Part shown: positions 1 to 5,952 of the stretch, piece after piece | Layout: each line of letters begins with the position of its first letter | Position numbering within the stretch: the first letter of the stretch is position 1 | Origin: CAYSIX01 sp964431205 | GTDB taxonomy: Bacteria; Planctomycetota; Phycisphaerae; Phycisphaerales; Phycisphaeraceae | Direction of reading: 5' to 3' | DNA: 10,870 nucleotides | Assembly (NCBI GenBank): GCA_964431205.1 | Contig: CAYSIX010000143.1 | Span: 1-10,870, forward strand | Made by a program: the position numbers and the translations under genes | Notes under the pieces: generated by a model | What the model was told of the DNA's origin: nothing | Databases searched by the model: none | Seen by the model: the letters and a program-made list of their open reading frames with translations, nothing else

Positions 1-867
1 GTTGAACTGGCGGGTGTCGGTGTTGCCGTCCGGGTCGGTGACGGTGACGGTGATGGTGGCCGAGCCGGTGAACCCCTCGGGGGCCTTGAGCATGAGCACG
101 CCGCTGTCGGGATCGACGAAGACCTCGACCGAGTCCATGACGACGTCGTTCAGCGGTCGGCCGTTGGCGTCGGTGGCGACGCCGCTGATGGCCTCGCGGA
201 CGTCCTCGCCGCTGGTCAGCAGGCCGAAGATCGAGTGATTGAAGTCGAGGTGCCGTTGGGGGCCCTCGGTGATGAAGAACTGGGAGTCGTTGGTGTCGTC
301 GCCGGCATTGGCCATGGAGAGCAGGCCGGTGCGGTTGTGCTGAAGGTCGGGGTGGAAGATGTCGTCGAAGTCGCCGAGGTCGGACCCGCCGGCGCCGGTG
401 CCGGTCGGGTCGCCGCCCTGGATGACGAAGTTGTCGAGGATGCGGTGGAAGATCACGTTGTCGTAGAAGCCGTCCTCGGCGAGCTGGATGATGCGGTCGG
501 TGGCGCGGCCGGCGCGCTGCTCGAAGAGGTGGAACTCCATCGTGCCGAAGTCGGTGACGTTGATGCGCAGGCTGCGGTTGCCCTCGGGCAGGAACGTAGT
601 GATGTCGGGGTTGTCGCTGGTGGCGGAGAAGGTAAGGGTTCCGCCGTCGACGTCGGTGGCGTTGAGGGGGATGTGCAGGGGTGAGCCGGAGGCGAGCGTG
701 ACGTCTTCGATGGCGTCCAGGACCGGGGCGCTGGACAGCAGCAGCCGGGGCTCGAGCGGCTCAAGGCCGTTCCATTCGCTCCGGTCGGCGACCACGCCGG
801 TGTCCGATCGATCGCTGTCCGAGCCGCGCACGGCCCCGTCCACGTAAAAACCCTGCATCTCTCGCAT
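1..867 (-). CDS. Secreted multidomain cyclophilin-type peptidyl-prolyl isomerase with LEPR-XLL motif (3' end outside window)
   Basis: Partial gene; 289 codons are visible from ATG 867 and it remains open at base 1. Residues 35-48 read LEPLEPRLLLSSAP, the LEPR-XLL motif found near the N-terminus of large exported planctomycete proteins. Residues about 49-105 resemble an Ig/cadherin-like repeat (APVLDAIEDVTL, NATDVDGGTL). Residues about 106-252 form a cyclophilin domain: FHRILDNFVIQGGD at 140-153 holds the catalytic Arg142 and Gln150, followed by SMANAGDDTNDSQFFIT and HLDFNHSIFG. The usual cyclosporin-contact Trp is replaced by His206. Residues 252-289 begin a second Ig-like repeat (TITVTVTDPDGNT). 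It probably catalyses prolyl cis-trans isomerisation outside the cytoplasm. Start: AGAGAGGG directly abuts ATG 867 but sits 9 nt before the in-frame ATG 858, so 858 is equally possible. No classical signal peptide is seen. The cyclophilin call is very sure; full architecture and length are unknown. Confidence 0.93.
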   Translation of the reverse strand, partial: MREMQGFYVDGAVRGSDSDRSDTGVVADRSEWNGLEPLEPRLLLSSAPVLDAIEDVTLASGSPLHIPLNATDVDGGTLTFSATSDNPDITTFLPEGNRSLRINVTDFGTMEFHLFEQRAGRATDRIIQLAEDGFYDNVIFHRILDNFVIQGGDPTGTGAGGSDLGDFDDIFHPDLQHNRTGLLSMANAGDDTNDSQFFITEGPQRHLDFNHSIFGLLTSGEDVREAISGVATDANGRPLNDVVMDSVEVFVDPDSGVLMLKAPEGFTGSATITVTVTDPDGNTDTRQFN

Positions 868-891
868 CCCTCTCTTCTGCGCCGACACCCG

Positions 892-909
892 CGGGGGGCA
901 AACCCCCCG
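892..909 (-). other. GC-only hairpin in the 5' leader of the cyclophilin gene
   Basis: A perfect 7-bp stem (CGGGGGG at 892-898 with CCCCCCG at 903-909) closes a 4-nt loop. It lies about 25-34 nt upstream of the start codon, inside the leader predicted from the promoter at 1021-1048. It might affect ribosome access or mRNA stability. No T-run follows on either strand, so it is not a textbook terminator. The fold is visible; any role is inference. Confidence 0.4.
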
Positions 910-1020
910 AGGGGCGACCGTTCGCGGCCTCCCGGCAACCAGCCCCGATGTTCGTCCGAGCCCCACCCCGGGCTCACAACCGGCTACGCACGACACGCAG
1001 ACGCGCCGGCGAGCTGCCCA

Positions 1021-1048
1021 AGTGTAGCCCACGATACGGACGAATCAA
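1021..1048 (-). promoter_or_regulatory. Sigma70-type promoter for the cyclophilin gene
   Basis: On the minus strand TTGATT (1048-1043, 4/6 to TTGACA) is followed after 16 bp by TACACT (1026-1021, 4/6 to TATAAT). Transcription would start near 1014, giving a leader of about 150 nt that contains the 892-909 hairpin and a purine-rich ribosome site. It lies after the murC stop, so the cyclophilin gene can be transcribed independently of murC. Confidence 0.5.
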
Positions 1049-1085
1049 GAAAGAAACGGGCGGCAGGCTCGCGGATCGCCGGCCT

Positions 1086-1103
1086 GACCCGCTTCAGCGG
1101 GTC
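1086..1103 (-). terminator. Candidate terminator hairpin downstream of murC
   Basis: GACCCGC (1086-1092) and GCGGGTC (1097-1103) form a perfect 7-bp stem around a 4-nt loop, which reads TGAA on the minus strand. It begins about 40 nt past the murC stop. There is no immediate U-tract; a T-rich stretch (TTTCTTTCTT) comes only about 30 nt later. It separates murC from the cyclophilin promoter at 1021-1048. Intrinsic termination is plausible but not demonstrated. Confidence 0.35.
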
Positions 1104-1144
1104 CGGGATCGCGGCTCATGGCCCATCGGGTCACGAGACGGCCG

Positions 1145-2566
1145 TCAACCGTCCCGGGTCAGGCTCAGATACGACCGGCCGATCTTCCAGACGTCGCCGG
1201 CGCCCATGGTCACGACCAGGTCGCCGGGGTGGGTGACGGTCTGGAGGTGCTCGACGATGGCCTCGAAGGCGGCGAGGTGGATGGCCTCGACGCCCCGCCG
1301 GCGAAGCCGCTGGACCAGGTCGTCGGCGGTGACCGCCTGGCGTTCGTTCTCGCTGTCGCGGACGAAATAGATGTCGGGGACCAGGACCAGGTCGGCCTCG
1401 CCGAAGCTGGCGGCGAACTCGTCGAGGAAGAACCGGGTGCGGCTGTGCTGGTGGGGCTGGAAGACGCAGATCAGTCGTGCGGGCTGGTGGGCCTGGCGAA
1501 GGGCGCGAAGCGTGGTGTCGATCTCGGTGGGGTGGTGGCCGTAGTCGTCGACGACGGTGACGCCGGCGTGTCGGCCGAGGGTCTGCATGCGCCGGTCCAG
1601 GCCCTGGAAGGATTCGATGGCCGGCCCGACGCGGTCCCACGGCACGCCGACGCGATGGGCCAGGACGGCGGCGGCGGCGGCGTTGTAGGCCATGTGCTCG
1701 CCCGCCAACGGGTTTCGCCACGCGCAGCGGTCGTCCGCGTCCGGCCCGTGCAGCTCGACCGACCGGCCCTCGACACGCACCCGCCAGTCCGCCTGCGGCG
1801 CATAGCCGATCGTCTCGACCGCGCAGCCCAGCCCCGCGACCACCGCCAGCCGCTGCGGCATCTCGTGCTGGATCAGCAGCGACCCCTCCGGGCGCACCTG
1901 CCGGGCGAAGACGGCGAACGCCTCGACGATCTCGTCCAGCGAGCGGTAGAGGTCCAGGTGGTCCGCCTCGAGGTTGAGGATGACGGCGTGGGCGGGGTGG
2001 AAGTTGTGGAACGAGCGGTCGTACTCGCAGGCCTCGGCGACGAGCAGGTCGCCGCCGCCCACACGGGCGCCGCCGCCGATCTGCGGGCAGTTGGCGCCGA
2101 CGATGAACGACGGATCGAGCCCCGCGGTGATCAGGACGTGGCTGAGCAGGCTGGTGGTGGTGGACTTGCCGTGGGTGCCGGCGACGGCGACGCCGCGGCT
2201 GGCGCTCATCAGCCGGCCGAGCAGCTCGGCGTACTTGAGCACCTCGACGCCGCGCCGGCGTGCGGCGACCAGCTCGGGGTGGTCGGGTCGAATCGCGGCC
2301 GAGATCACCAGCAGGTCGCAGCCGTCGGGGACCGAGCCGGCGTGCTGCTCGTGGGTGACGGCGATACCCTCGGCGATCAGGCGGCGCGTGGTCTCGGACG
2401 CGGCCAGGTCGGAGCCCGTGCACACGGCGCCGCGCTGACGGGCGATGCGCGCCAGGCCCGACATCCCGCACCCGCCGATGCCGACGAAGTGCACGCGCCG
2501 CTGGTCGAGGTCGATGCCTCGCGGCGTGGTCGTCCGGTTCGCCGTCCCGGCCTTGTACTCCATCAT
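1145..2566 (-). CDS. murC: UDP-N-acetylmuramate--L-alanine ligase
   Basis: MurC joins L-alanine to UDP-MurNAc with ATP, the first amino-acid addition of cytoplasmic peptidoglycan precursor synthesis. At 473 aa the length is normal. Seen: the N-terminal UDP-binding loop HFVGIGGCGMSGLA (26-39), P-loop AGTHGKSTTT (129-138), EADHLD (200-205), GEHMAYNAAAA (289-299), DDYGHHPTEI (340-349), FQPHQHSRT (369-377) and GAGD (455-458). The GGCGMSGLA loop and DYGHHPTEI fit MurC rather than Mpl, MurD, MurE or MurF. Two tandem ATGs exist (2566 and 2563). There is no Shine-Dalgarno, and a -10-like TAGAAT ends 7 nt before ATG 2563, so translation may start there on a leaderless mRNA. No other mur or fts gene is adjacent: the upstream neighbour is the divergent DUF433 gene and the downstream one is a cyclophilin gene. 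Confidence 0.97.
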   Translation of the reverse strand: MMEYKAGTANRTTTPRGIDLDQRRVHFVGIGGCGMSGLARIARQRGAVCTGSDLAASETTRRLIAEGIAVTHEQHAGSVPDGCDLLVISAAIRPDHPELVAARRRGVEVLKYAELLGRLMSASRGVAVAGTHGKSTTTSLLSHVLITAGLDPSFIVGANCPQIGGGARVGGGDLLVAEACEYDRSFHNFHPAHAVILNLEADHLDLYRSLDEIVEAFAVFARQVRPEGSLLIQHEMPQRLAVVAGLGCAVETIGYAPQADWRVRVEGRSVELHGPDADDRCAWRNPLAGEHMAYNAAAAAVLAHRVGVPWDRVGPAIESFQGLDRRMQTLGRHAGVTVVDDYGHHPTEIDTTLRALRQAHQPARLICVFQPHQHSRTRFFLDEFAASFGEADLVLVPDIYFVRDSENERQAVTADDLVQRLRRRGVEAIHLAAFEAIVEHLQTVTHPGDLVVTMGAGDVWKIGRSYLSLTRDG

Positions 2567-2570
2567 GTCG

Positions 2571-2576
2571 ATTCTA
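2571..2576 (-). promoter_or_regulatory. -10 element for murC, adjacent to its start codon
   Basis: TAGAAT on the minus strand (5/6 to TATAAT) lies 7 nt before ATG 2563 and 4 nt before ATG 2566. That places the expected transcription start at or beside the start codon. No good -35 is visible at 16-18 bp. No purine-rich ribosome site precedes either ATG, which fits a leaderless transcript. Confidence 0.42.
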
Positions 2577-2604
2577 TCGACCCGGGGGGTGGCGTCGTTA
2601 CAAT
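2577..2604 (+). promoter_or_regulatory. Promoter for the DUF433 gene, predicted leaderless
   Basis: TCGACC (2577-2582, 4/6 to TTGACA), a 16-bp spacer and TACAAT (2599-2604, 5/6 to TATAAT). Six bases after the -10 comes the GTG start at 2611, so the predicted first transcribed base is the start codon. The segment TTACAATGTTGGC offers no Shine-Dalgarno. The -35 abuts the -10 of murC on the opposite strand, so the two promoters face away from a common 44-bp spacer and probably compete for polymerase. Confidence 0.47.
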
Positions 2605-2610
2605 GTTGGC

Positions 2611-2850
2611 GTGGACTGGCGCAAGCACATTCATCGTGATCCGCAGGTCCTGGGCGGTAAGCCGGTCATCCGTGGGACGCGGATCAGCGTGGAGTCGGTC
2701 CTGCACCAGCTCAGCGGGGACTGGACGGTCGAGGACGTGCTCGAGGCGTGCCCCGAGCTGAACGAAACGCAGGTGCGGGCGTGCATCGCGTTCGCCGCCG
2801 ACGCCTTGAATCAGGAGGTGGCGCCGACGGTGGCTCACGAGGCGTCGTGA
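2611..2850 (+). CDS. DUF433-family protein (VapB45-like antitoxin fold), no partner toxin seen
   Basis: A 79-aa protein beginning at GTG 2611. It matches the DUF433 pattern closely: a leading WRKHIHRDPQVLGGKPVIRGTRISVESVL (residues 3-31; keys are DP, GGKP and RGTRI) followed by a helical half with WTVEDVLEACPELNETQVRACIAF. Family knowledge: DUF433 proteins are small winged-helix-like proteins, some acting as antitoxins to PIN-like (DUF5615/VapC45-type) toxins, though many are orphans. Here the next gene is a GH57 enzyme and the previous one is divergent murC, so no toxin is adjacent. An ATG at 2603 is out of frame, which leaves GTG as the only good start. The family call is strong; the cellular role is unknown. 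Confidence 0.9.
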   Translation: MDWRKHIHRDPQVLGGKPVIRGTRISVESVLHQLSGDWTVEDVLEACPELNETQVRACIAFAADALNQEVAPTVAHEAS

Positions 2851-2893
2851 CCCCGCGGCCCGATCGGTCGCCACGCGGCGATCGCAAAGGCGT

Positions 2894-2899
2894 TACCAT
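2894..2899 (+). promoter_or_regulatory. -10 element next to the GH57 start codon
   Basis: TACCAT (4-5/6 to TATAAT depending on weighting) in the context GCGTTACCATGCC ends 8 nt before ATG 2908. It closely resembles the CGTTACAATG preceding the DUF433 start. No Shine-Dalgarno lies between it and the ATG, and no clear -35 is seen. It may drive a leaderless GH57 mRNA; alternatively the gene is read through from the DUF433 promoter, 57 bp after that gene's stop. Confidence 0.35.
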
Positions 2900-2907
2900 G
2901 CCGGACG

Positions 2908-4617
2908 ATGTCTGAACCGCTCGGCAGCTTCTGTCTGGTCCTGCACGGCCATCTCCCCTACGTCCTGAACCACGGTGTCTGGCCGCACGGCGAGGACTGG
3001 CTCTACGAGGCCGCCGCCGAAACCTACCTGCCGCTGCTGGACGCGATCGGGCACTGCGCCCTGCACGGCGCCTCGTGTCAGGCGACGATCGGGCTGACAC
3101 CCGTGCTGCTCGAACAGCTCGCGCACGATCACTTCAAGGCCGGCTTCGAGCGCTACCTCAACGACCGCATCGACCGCGCCAAGCAGGACCGCCGCGACTT
3201 CGAGCGGCTGGACAACGGCCACATGATGTACCTGGCCGACTTCTGGATCTCCTGGCACGAGAACGCGCTGGCCCAGTTCCACCGCGCCGACCGCGACATC
3301 CCCGCCGCCTTCGCCCGACACGCCCGCGACGGGCACATCCAGATCCTGACCTCCGCGGCCACGCACGGCTACCTGCCCCTGCTCTACGAAGACGCCTCGA
3401 TCCGCGCCCAGCTCCGCGCCGGCCTGGCCAGCTCCCACCGCATCCTCGGGTTCAAGCCCACCGGCGTGTGGCTGCCCGAGTGCGCCTACCGCCCCGGCGG
3501 CGACTGGCAGCCGCCCAACCACTGGGGCGCCAAGCCCGGCCGCGTCGGCATCGAGCACCTCGTCGCCGACGAAACCCTCACCCACTTCTTCGTCGAGCAC
3601 CACCTGATCCAACGCGCCAACTCCGAGCAGGTCTTCAACGACGGCCAGTGGTGGAAGATCGGCTGGGACGAGGCCCAGAAGTACCCCGCCCGCGGCTGGC
3701 GCAGCGTCAACGAACCGCACGGCGTCAACAGCGACGGCACCGGCCTGGCCCGCGCCGCCGCCTTCGCCCGCGACAACCACGTCTGCGAGCAGGTCTGGTC
3801 CGGCGACATCGGCTACCCCGCCGACGGCGTCTACCTCGAATTCCACAAGAAGTGGGGGCCCAAACGCGGCCTGCGCTACTGGAAAATCACCGGGCACAAG
3901 GTCGACCTCGGCGACAAGCACCTCTACTACCCCGACAACGTCCCCGGCAAGGTCCACGAGCACGTCACCCACTTCTGCAACATCGTCAAGCAACGCCTCG
4001 CCGAGTACCGCCATCGCACCGGCCGCCACGGCGTCGTCACCGCCAGCTTCGACGCCGAGCTCTTCGGCCATTGGTGGTTCGAAGGGCCCCAGTTCCTCCG
4101 CGACGTCTGGCTCAGCCTCGCACACGACCCCGACGTCGAGCTCTGCACCGCCGAGGGCTTCCTCGAAAAACACCCCGTCGACAAGGTCGTCTCCCTCCCC
4201 GAGGGAAGCTGGGGCGAGGAGGGCGACCACCGCGTCTGGGCCAACCCGCAGGTCAACTGGATGTGGGACATCGAGTACCGCTGCGAGACCAACTTCGGCC
4301 GCGCCTGCTACACCCTGCCGTGGCAGAAGGACGCCAACATCGAGTCGCTGCTTCAAAAGGCCGGCCGCGAGCTGCTGCTGCTCCAGGCCAGCGACTGGCA
4401 GTTCATCATCACCCGCGGCCAGGCGATCGACTACGGCATCAAGCGCTTCATGCAGCACGTCTCCCGCTTCGAGACCCTGCTCGACCTGGCCGAGAAGCTC
4501 GCCCAGGACTCGACCTACCTCGGCAAGCTCAACGAGATCGAGCAGTTCGAGGTCCGCGACGCCGAGGTCCACGACATCATCTTCCCCCAGATCGAGCTGA
4601 AGTGGTGGAACGCGTAG
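2908..4617 (+). CDS. GH57 family 1,4-alpha-glucan (glycogen) branching enzyme
   Basis: A 569-aa cytoplasmic enzyme that cuts alpha-1,4-glucan chains and rejoins them through alpha-1,6 links, making branches in glycogen-like polymers. The N-terminal HGHLPYV (13-19) is the GH57 signature. GVWLPECAY (186-194) carries the expected catalytic nucleophile Glu191, and SFDAELFGHWWFEGP (380-394) carries the acid/base Asp382. SWGEEGDHRVW (434-444) and the helical C-terminal section with LLLLQASDWQFIITRGQA (490-507) match the branching-enzyme subgroup rather than GH57 amylopullulanases or 4-alpha-glucanotransferases. Length is slightly above the usual 520-560 aa of this subgroup. ATG 2908 is the start; ATG 2898 is out of frame. 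Other glycogen genes (glgA, glgC, glgP) are not in the window. The preceding DUF433 gene seems unrelated. The gene ends in a repeat array shared with convergent ribD. Confidence 0.94.
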   Translation: MSEPLGSFCLVLHGHLPYVLNHGVWPHGEDWLYEAAAETYLPLLDAIGHCALHGASCQATIGLTPVLLEQLAHDHFKAGFERYLNDRIDRAKQDRRDFERLDNGHMMYLADFWISWHENALAQFHRADRDIPAAFARHARDGHIQILTSAATHGYLPLLYEDASIRAQLRAGLASSHRILGFKPTGVWLPECAYRPGGDWQPPNHWGAKPGRVGIEHLVADETLTHFFVEHHLIQRANSEQVFNDGQWWKIGWDEAQKYPARGWRSVNEPHGVNSDGTGLARAAAFARDNHVCEQVWSGDIGYPADGVYLEFHKKWGPKRGLRYWKITGHKVDLGDKHLYYPDNVPGKVHEHVTHFCNIVKQRLAEYRHRTGRHGVVTASFDAELFGHWWFEGPQFLRDVWLSLAHDPDVELCTAEGFLEKHPVDKVVSLPEGSWGEEGDHRVWANPQVNWMWDIEYRCETNFGRACYTLPWQKDANIESLLQKAGRELLLLQASDWQFIITRGQAIDYGIKRFMQHVSRFETLLDLAEKLAQDSTYLGKLNEIEQFEVRDAEVHDIIFPQIELKWWNA

Positions 4618-4620
4618 GGA

Positions 4621-4725
4621 TTGCCGATTGCCAAATCGCGATTGCCGATTGAAGATCGGCGACCGGAGACTTCGATCGCAAATCTTCAATCTTCAATCTT
4701 CAATCTTCAATCACCGATCACTCGG
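4621..4725. repeat. 7-bp-phased degenerate tandem repeat between GH57 and ribD
   Basis: The stretch parses without gaps into fifteen 7-mers. The first five are variants of TTGCCGA/TTGAAGA, then there are degenerate units, then CGCAAAT and four perfect CTTCAAT copies (4684-4711), then CACCGAT and CACTCGG. The 5' units are roughly the complement of the 3' units, so the array is also an inverted repeat. It overlaps the last codons of ribD, whose TGA stop (4709-4707) lies in the unit GATTGA. It fills the whole convergent gap, so slippage would alter the ribD 3' end. Confidence 0.85.
4647..4691. terminator. Candidate bidirectional terminator hairpin between convergent genes
   Basis: GATTGAAGAT (4647-4656) and ATCTTCAATC (4682-4691) are perfect complements, 10 bp with a 25-nt loop. 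Alternative registers are possible because the 3' arm is repeated four times at 7-bp steps. It sits 30 nt after the GH57 stop and 16 nt after the ribD stop. The AT content of the stem is unusual for this GC-rich window. No U-tract follows, so intrinsic termination is only a suggestion. Confidence 0.35.
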
Positions 4726-5828
4726 TAATCCAGCAGCACGTCGTCACCGATGCGATCGATCGAACGCAGCTCCAGCGGCCGCGCGTCGCTGATCCGCTCG
4801 GCCAGCAGCCCCGACACCGCCGCCCGCGCCCCGTCCTGGCCCAGCACCCGCGGCGCCACGAACGCCAGGACCCGGTCCGCCAGCCCCTGGTCCAGCAACG
4901 ACCCCATCAGCCGCGCCCCGCCCTCGACCAGCACGTTCGTCGCCCCGTGTCGCTCGCTCAGCCGCGACAGCAGCGGCCGCAACGCGCACCGCCCGTCCGC
5001 CCGCCGCCCCAGCTCCACCACCTCCACCCCCCGGGCCTCCAGCGCCCGACGCTTCTGACCACGCGGCGCGTCCGCCGCGATCGCCACCGTCACCGGCGGC
5101 TCCGGCTCCCGCAGCACCGCCGCCTCCCGCGGGATCCGCAGCATCGGGTCCACCACCACCCGACGCGCCACCCGACGCACCTCCACGTCCCTCGCCGTCA
5201 GCGTCGGGTCGTCGGCCAGCACCGTCCCGATCCCCGTCATCACCGCGTCCACCCGCCCCCGCAGCTCGTGCACCCGCCGACGCGACCCCTCGCTGCTGAT
5301 CCACTTGCTGTCCCCCGCCGCCGTCGCGATCCGACCGTCCAGCGTCTGCGCCCACTTCAGCGTCACCCACGGCAGACCCGTCGTCACACGCTTGAGGTAC
5401 GCCTCGTTCTGCCGCCTCGCCTCCCGCTCACACACCCCCACCACCACCTCGATCCCCCGCTCACGCAGCCGCGCTACCCCCCGACCCGCCGCGTCCTCGA
5501 ACGGGTCCTGCATCGCCACCACCACCCGCGACAAGCCCGCCGCGATCACCGCGTCCGTGCACGGCGGCGTCTTGCCGTGGTGGCTGCACGGCTCCAGCGT
5601 CACCGCCAGCGTCAGACCACGAGCGTCCAGCCCCTTCGCCTCGGCGTCTCGCAACGCCTCCACCTCCGCGTGCGGCCCCCCGTACCGCCCGTGCCACCCC
5701 TCGGCCACGACCCGCCCCTCCCGCACCAGCACCGCCCCCACCAGCGGGTTCGGCTCCACCCAGCCCCGACCACGCTCGGCCAGCTCCAACGCCCGCTGCA
5801 TCCATTCTCGCTCGGGTTCGAATGACAT
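4707..5828 (-). CDS. ribD: Bifunctional riboflavin biosynthesis deaminase/reductase
   Basis: RibD deaminates 2,5-diamino-6-ribosylamino-4(3H)-pyrimidinone 5'-phosphate and then reduces the ribose side chain with NADPH, the second and third steps of riboflavin synthesis. From ATG 5828 it is 373 aa, the normal size. Deaminase domain: EPNPLVGAVLV (25-35), the zinc site HAEVEAL (53-59) and LEPCSHHGKTPPC (78-90, Cys81 and Cys90). Reductase domain: LPWVTLKWAQTLDGRIA (152-168), GIGTVLADDPTLTAR (199-213) and VLVEGGARLMGSLLDQGLAD (299-318). The frame stays open 42 codons further upstream, but that stretch lacks family similarity and reaches into the divergent gene, so 5828 is preferred. No good Shine-Dalgarno precedes it. 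No FMN riboswitch fits in the 124-bp upstream gap. The stop codon lies inside the heptamer array. Confidence 0.96.
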   Translation of the reverse strand: MSFEPEREWMQRALELAERGRGWVEPNPLVGAVLVREGRVVAEGWHGRYGGPHAEVEALRDAEAKGLDARGLTLAVTLEPCSHHGKTPPCTDAVIAAGLSRVVVAMQDPFEDAAGRGVARLRERGIEVVVGVCEREARRQNEAYLKRVTTGLPWVTLKWAQTLDGRIATAAGDSKWISSEGSRRRVHELRGRVDAVMTGIGTVLADDPTLTARDVEVRRVARRVVVDPMLRIPREAAVLREPEPPVTVAIAADAPRGQKRRALEARGVEVVELGRRADGRCALRPLLSRLSERHGATNVLVEGGARLMGSLLDQGLADRVLAFVAPRVLGQDGARAAVSGLLAERISDARPLELRSIDRIGDDVLLDYRVIGD

Positions 5829-5879
5829 ACCATCGCCGCCCGTTTCGCCCGCCGTCCACCTTACCCGAGCCACGAACCA

Positions 5880-5900
5880 CCCGCACCGGTATAGTGCGGG
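5880..5900. promoter_or_regulatory. Inverted repeat overlapping a -10 element in the ribD / AsmA-like divergent gap
   Basis: CCCGCAC (5880-5886) and GTGCGGG (5894-5900) form a perfect 7-bp dyad around CGGTATA. The plus-strand hexamer TATAGT (5890-5895, 5/6 to TATAAT) lies within it and would start transcription near 5902, about 50 nt before the gene at 5953. No convincing -35 is seen. Such a dyad over a -10 is a common operator layout and could act on either divergent gene. The binding protein is unknown. Confidence 0.38.
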
Positions 5901-5940
5901 TGGGGCGAGCCGGGCCTGTCGCCGATCATTCGTCTGAACA

Positions 5941-5946
5941 AAGGAG
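5941..5946 (+). promoter_or_regulatory. Shine-Dalgarno site of the AsmA-like gene
   Basis: AAGGAG, spaced 6 nt from ATG 5953. It is a near-ideal ribosome site and fixes this start. It contrasts with murC, DUF433 and GH57, which lack one. Confidence 0.75.
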
Positions 5947-5952
5947 CCGACC

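Noticed and set aside
1118..2761. Long plus-strand open frame (547 codons) covering murC
   Set aside because: It runs antisense to murC and continues through the murC/DUF433 promoters in a frame other than DUF433; no recognisable domain.
2893..4689. Long minus-strand open frame (598 codons) opposite the GH57 gene
   Set aside because: Its product is valine/leucine/glycine/aspartate repetitive with no motif, as expected for the antisense of a high-GC gene. The plus frame has clear GH57 motifs.
4681..4712. CRISPR-like array of CTTCAAT repeats
   Set aside because: Units are 7 bp with no spacers and there are no cas genes; it is a tandem repeat.
5829..5952. FMN riboswitch upstream of ribD
   Set aside because: The gap is 124 bp and lacks the conserved RFN core; it must also hold the divergent gene's promoter and ribosome site.
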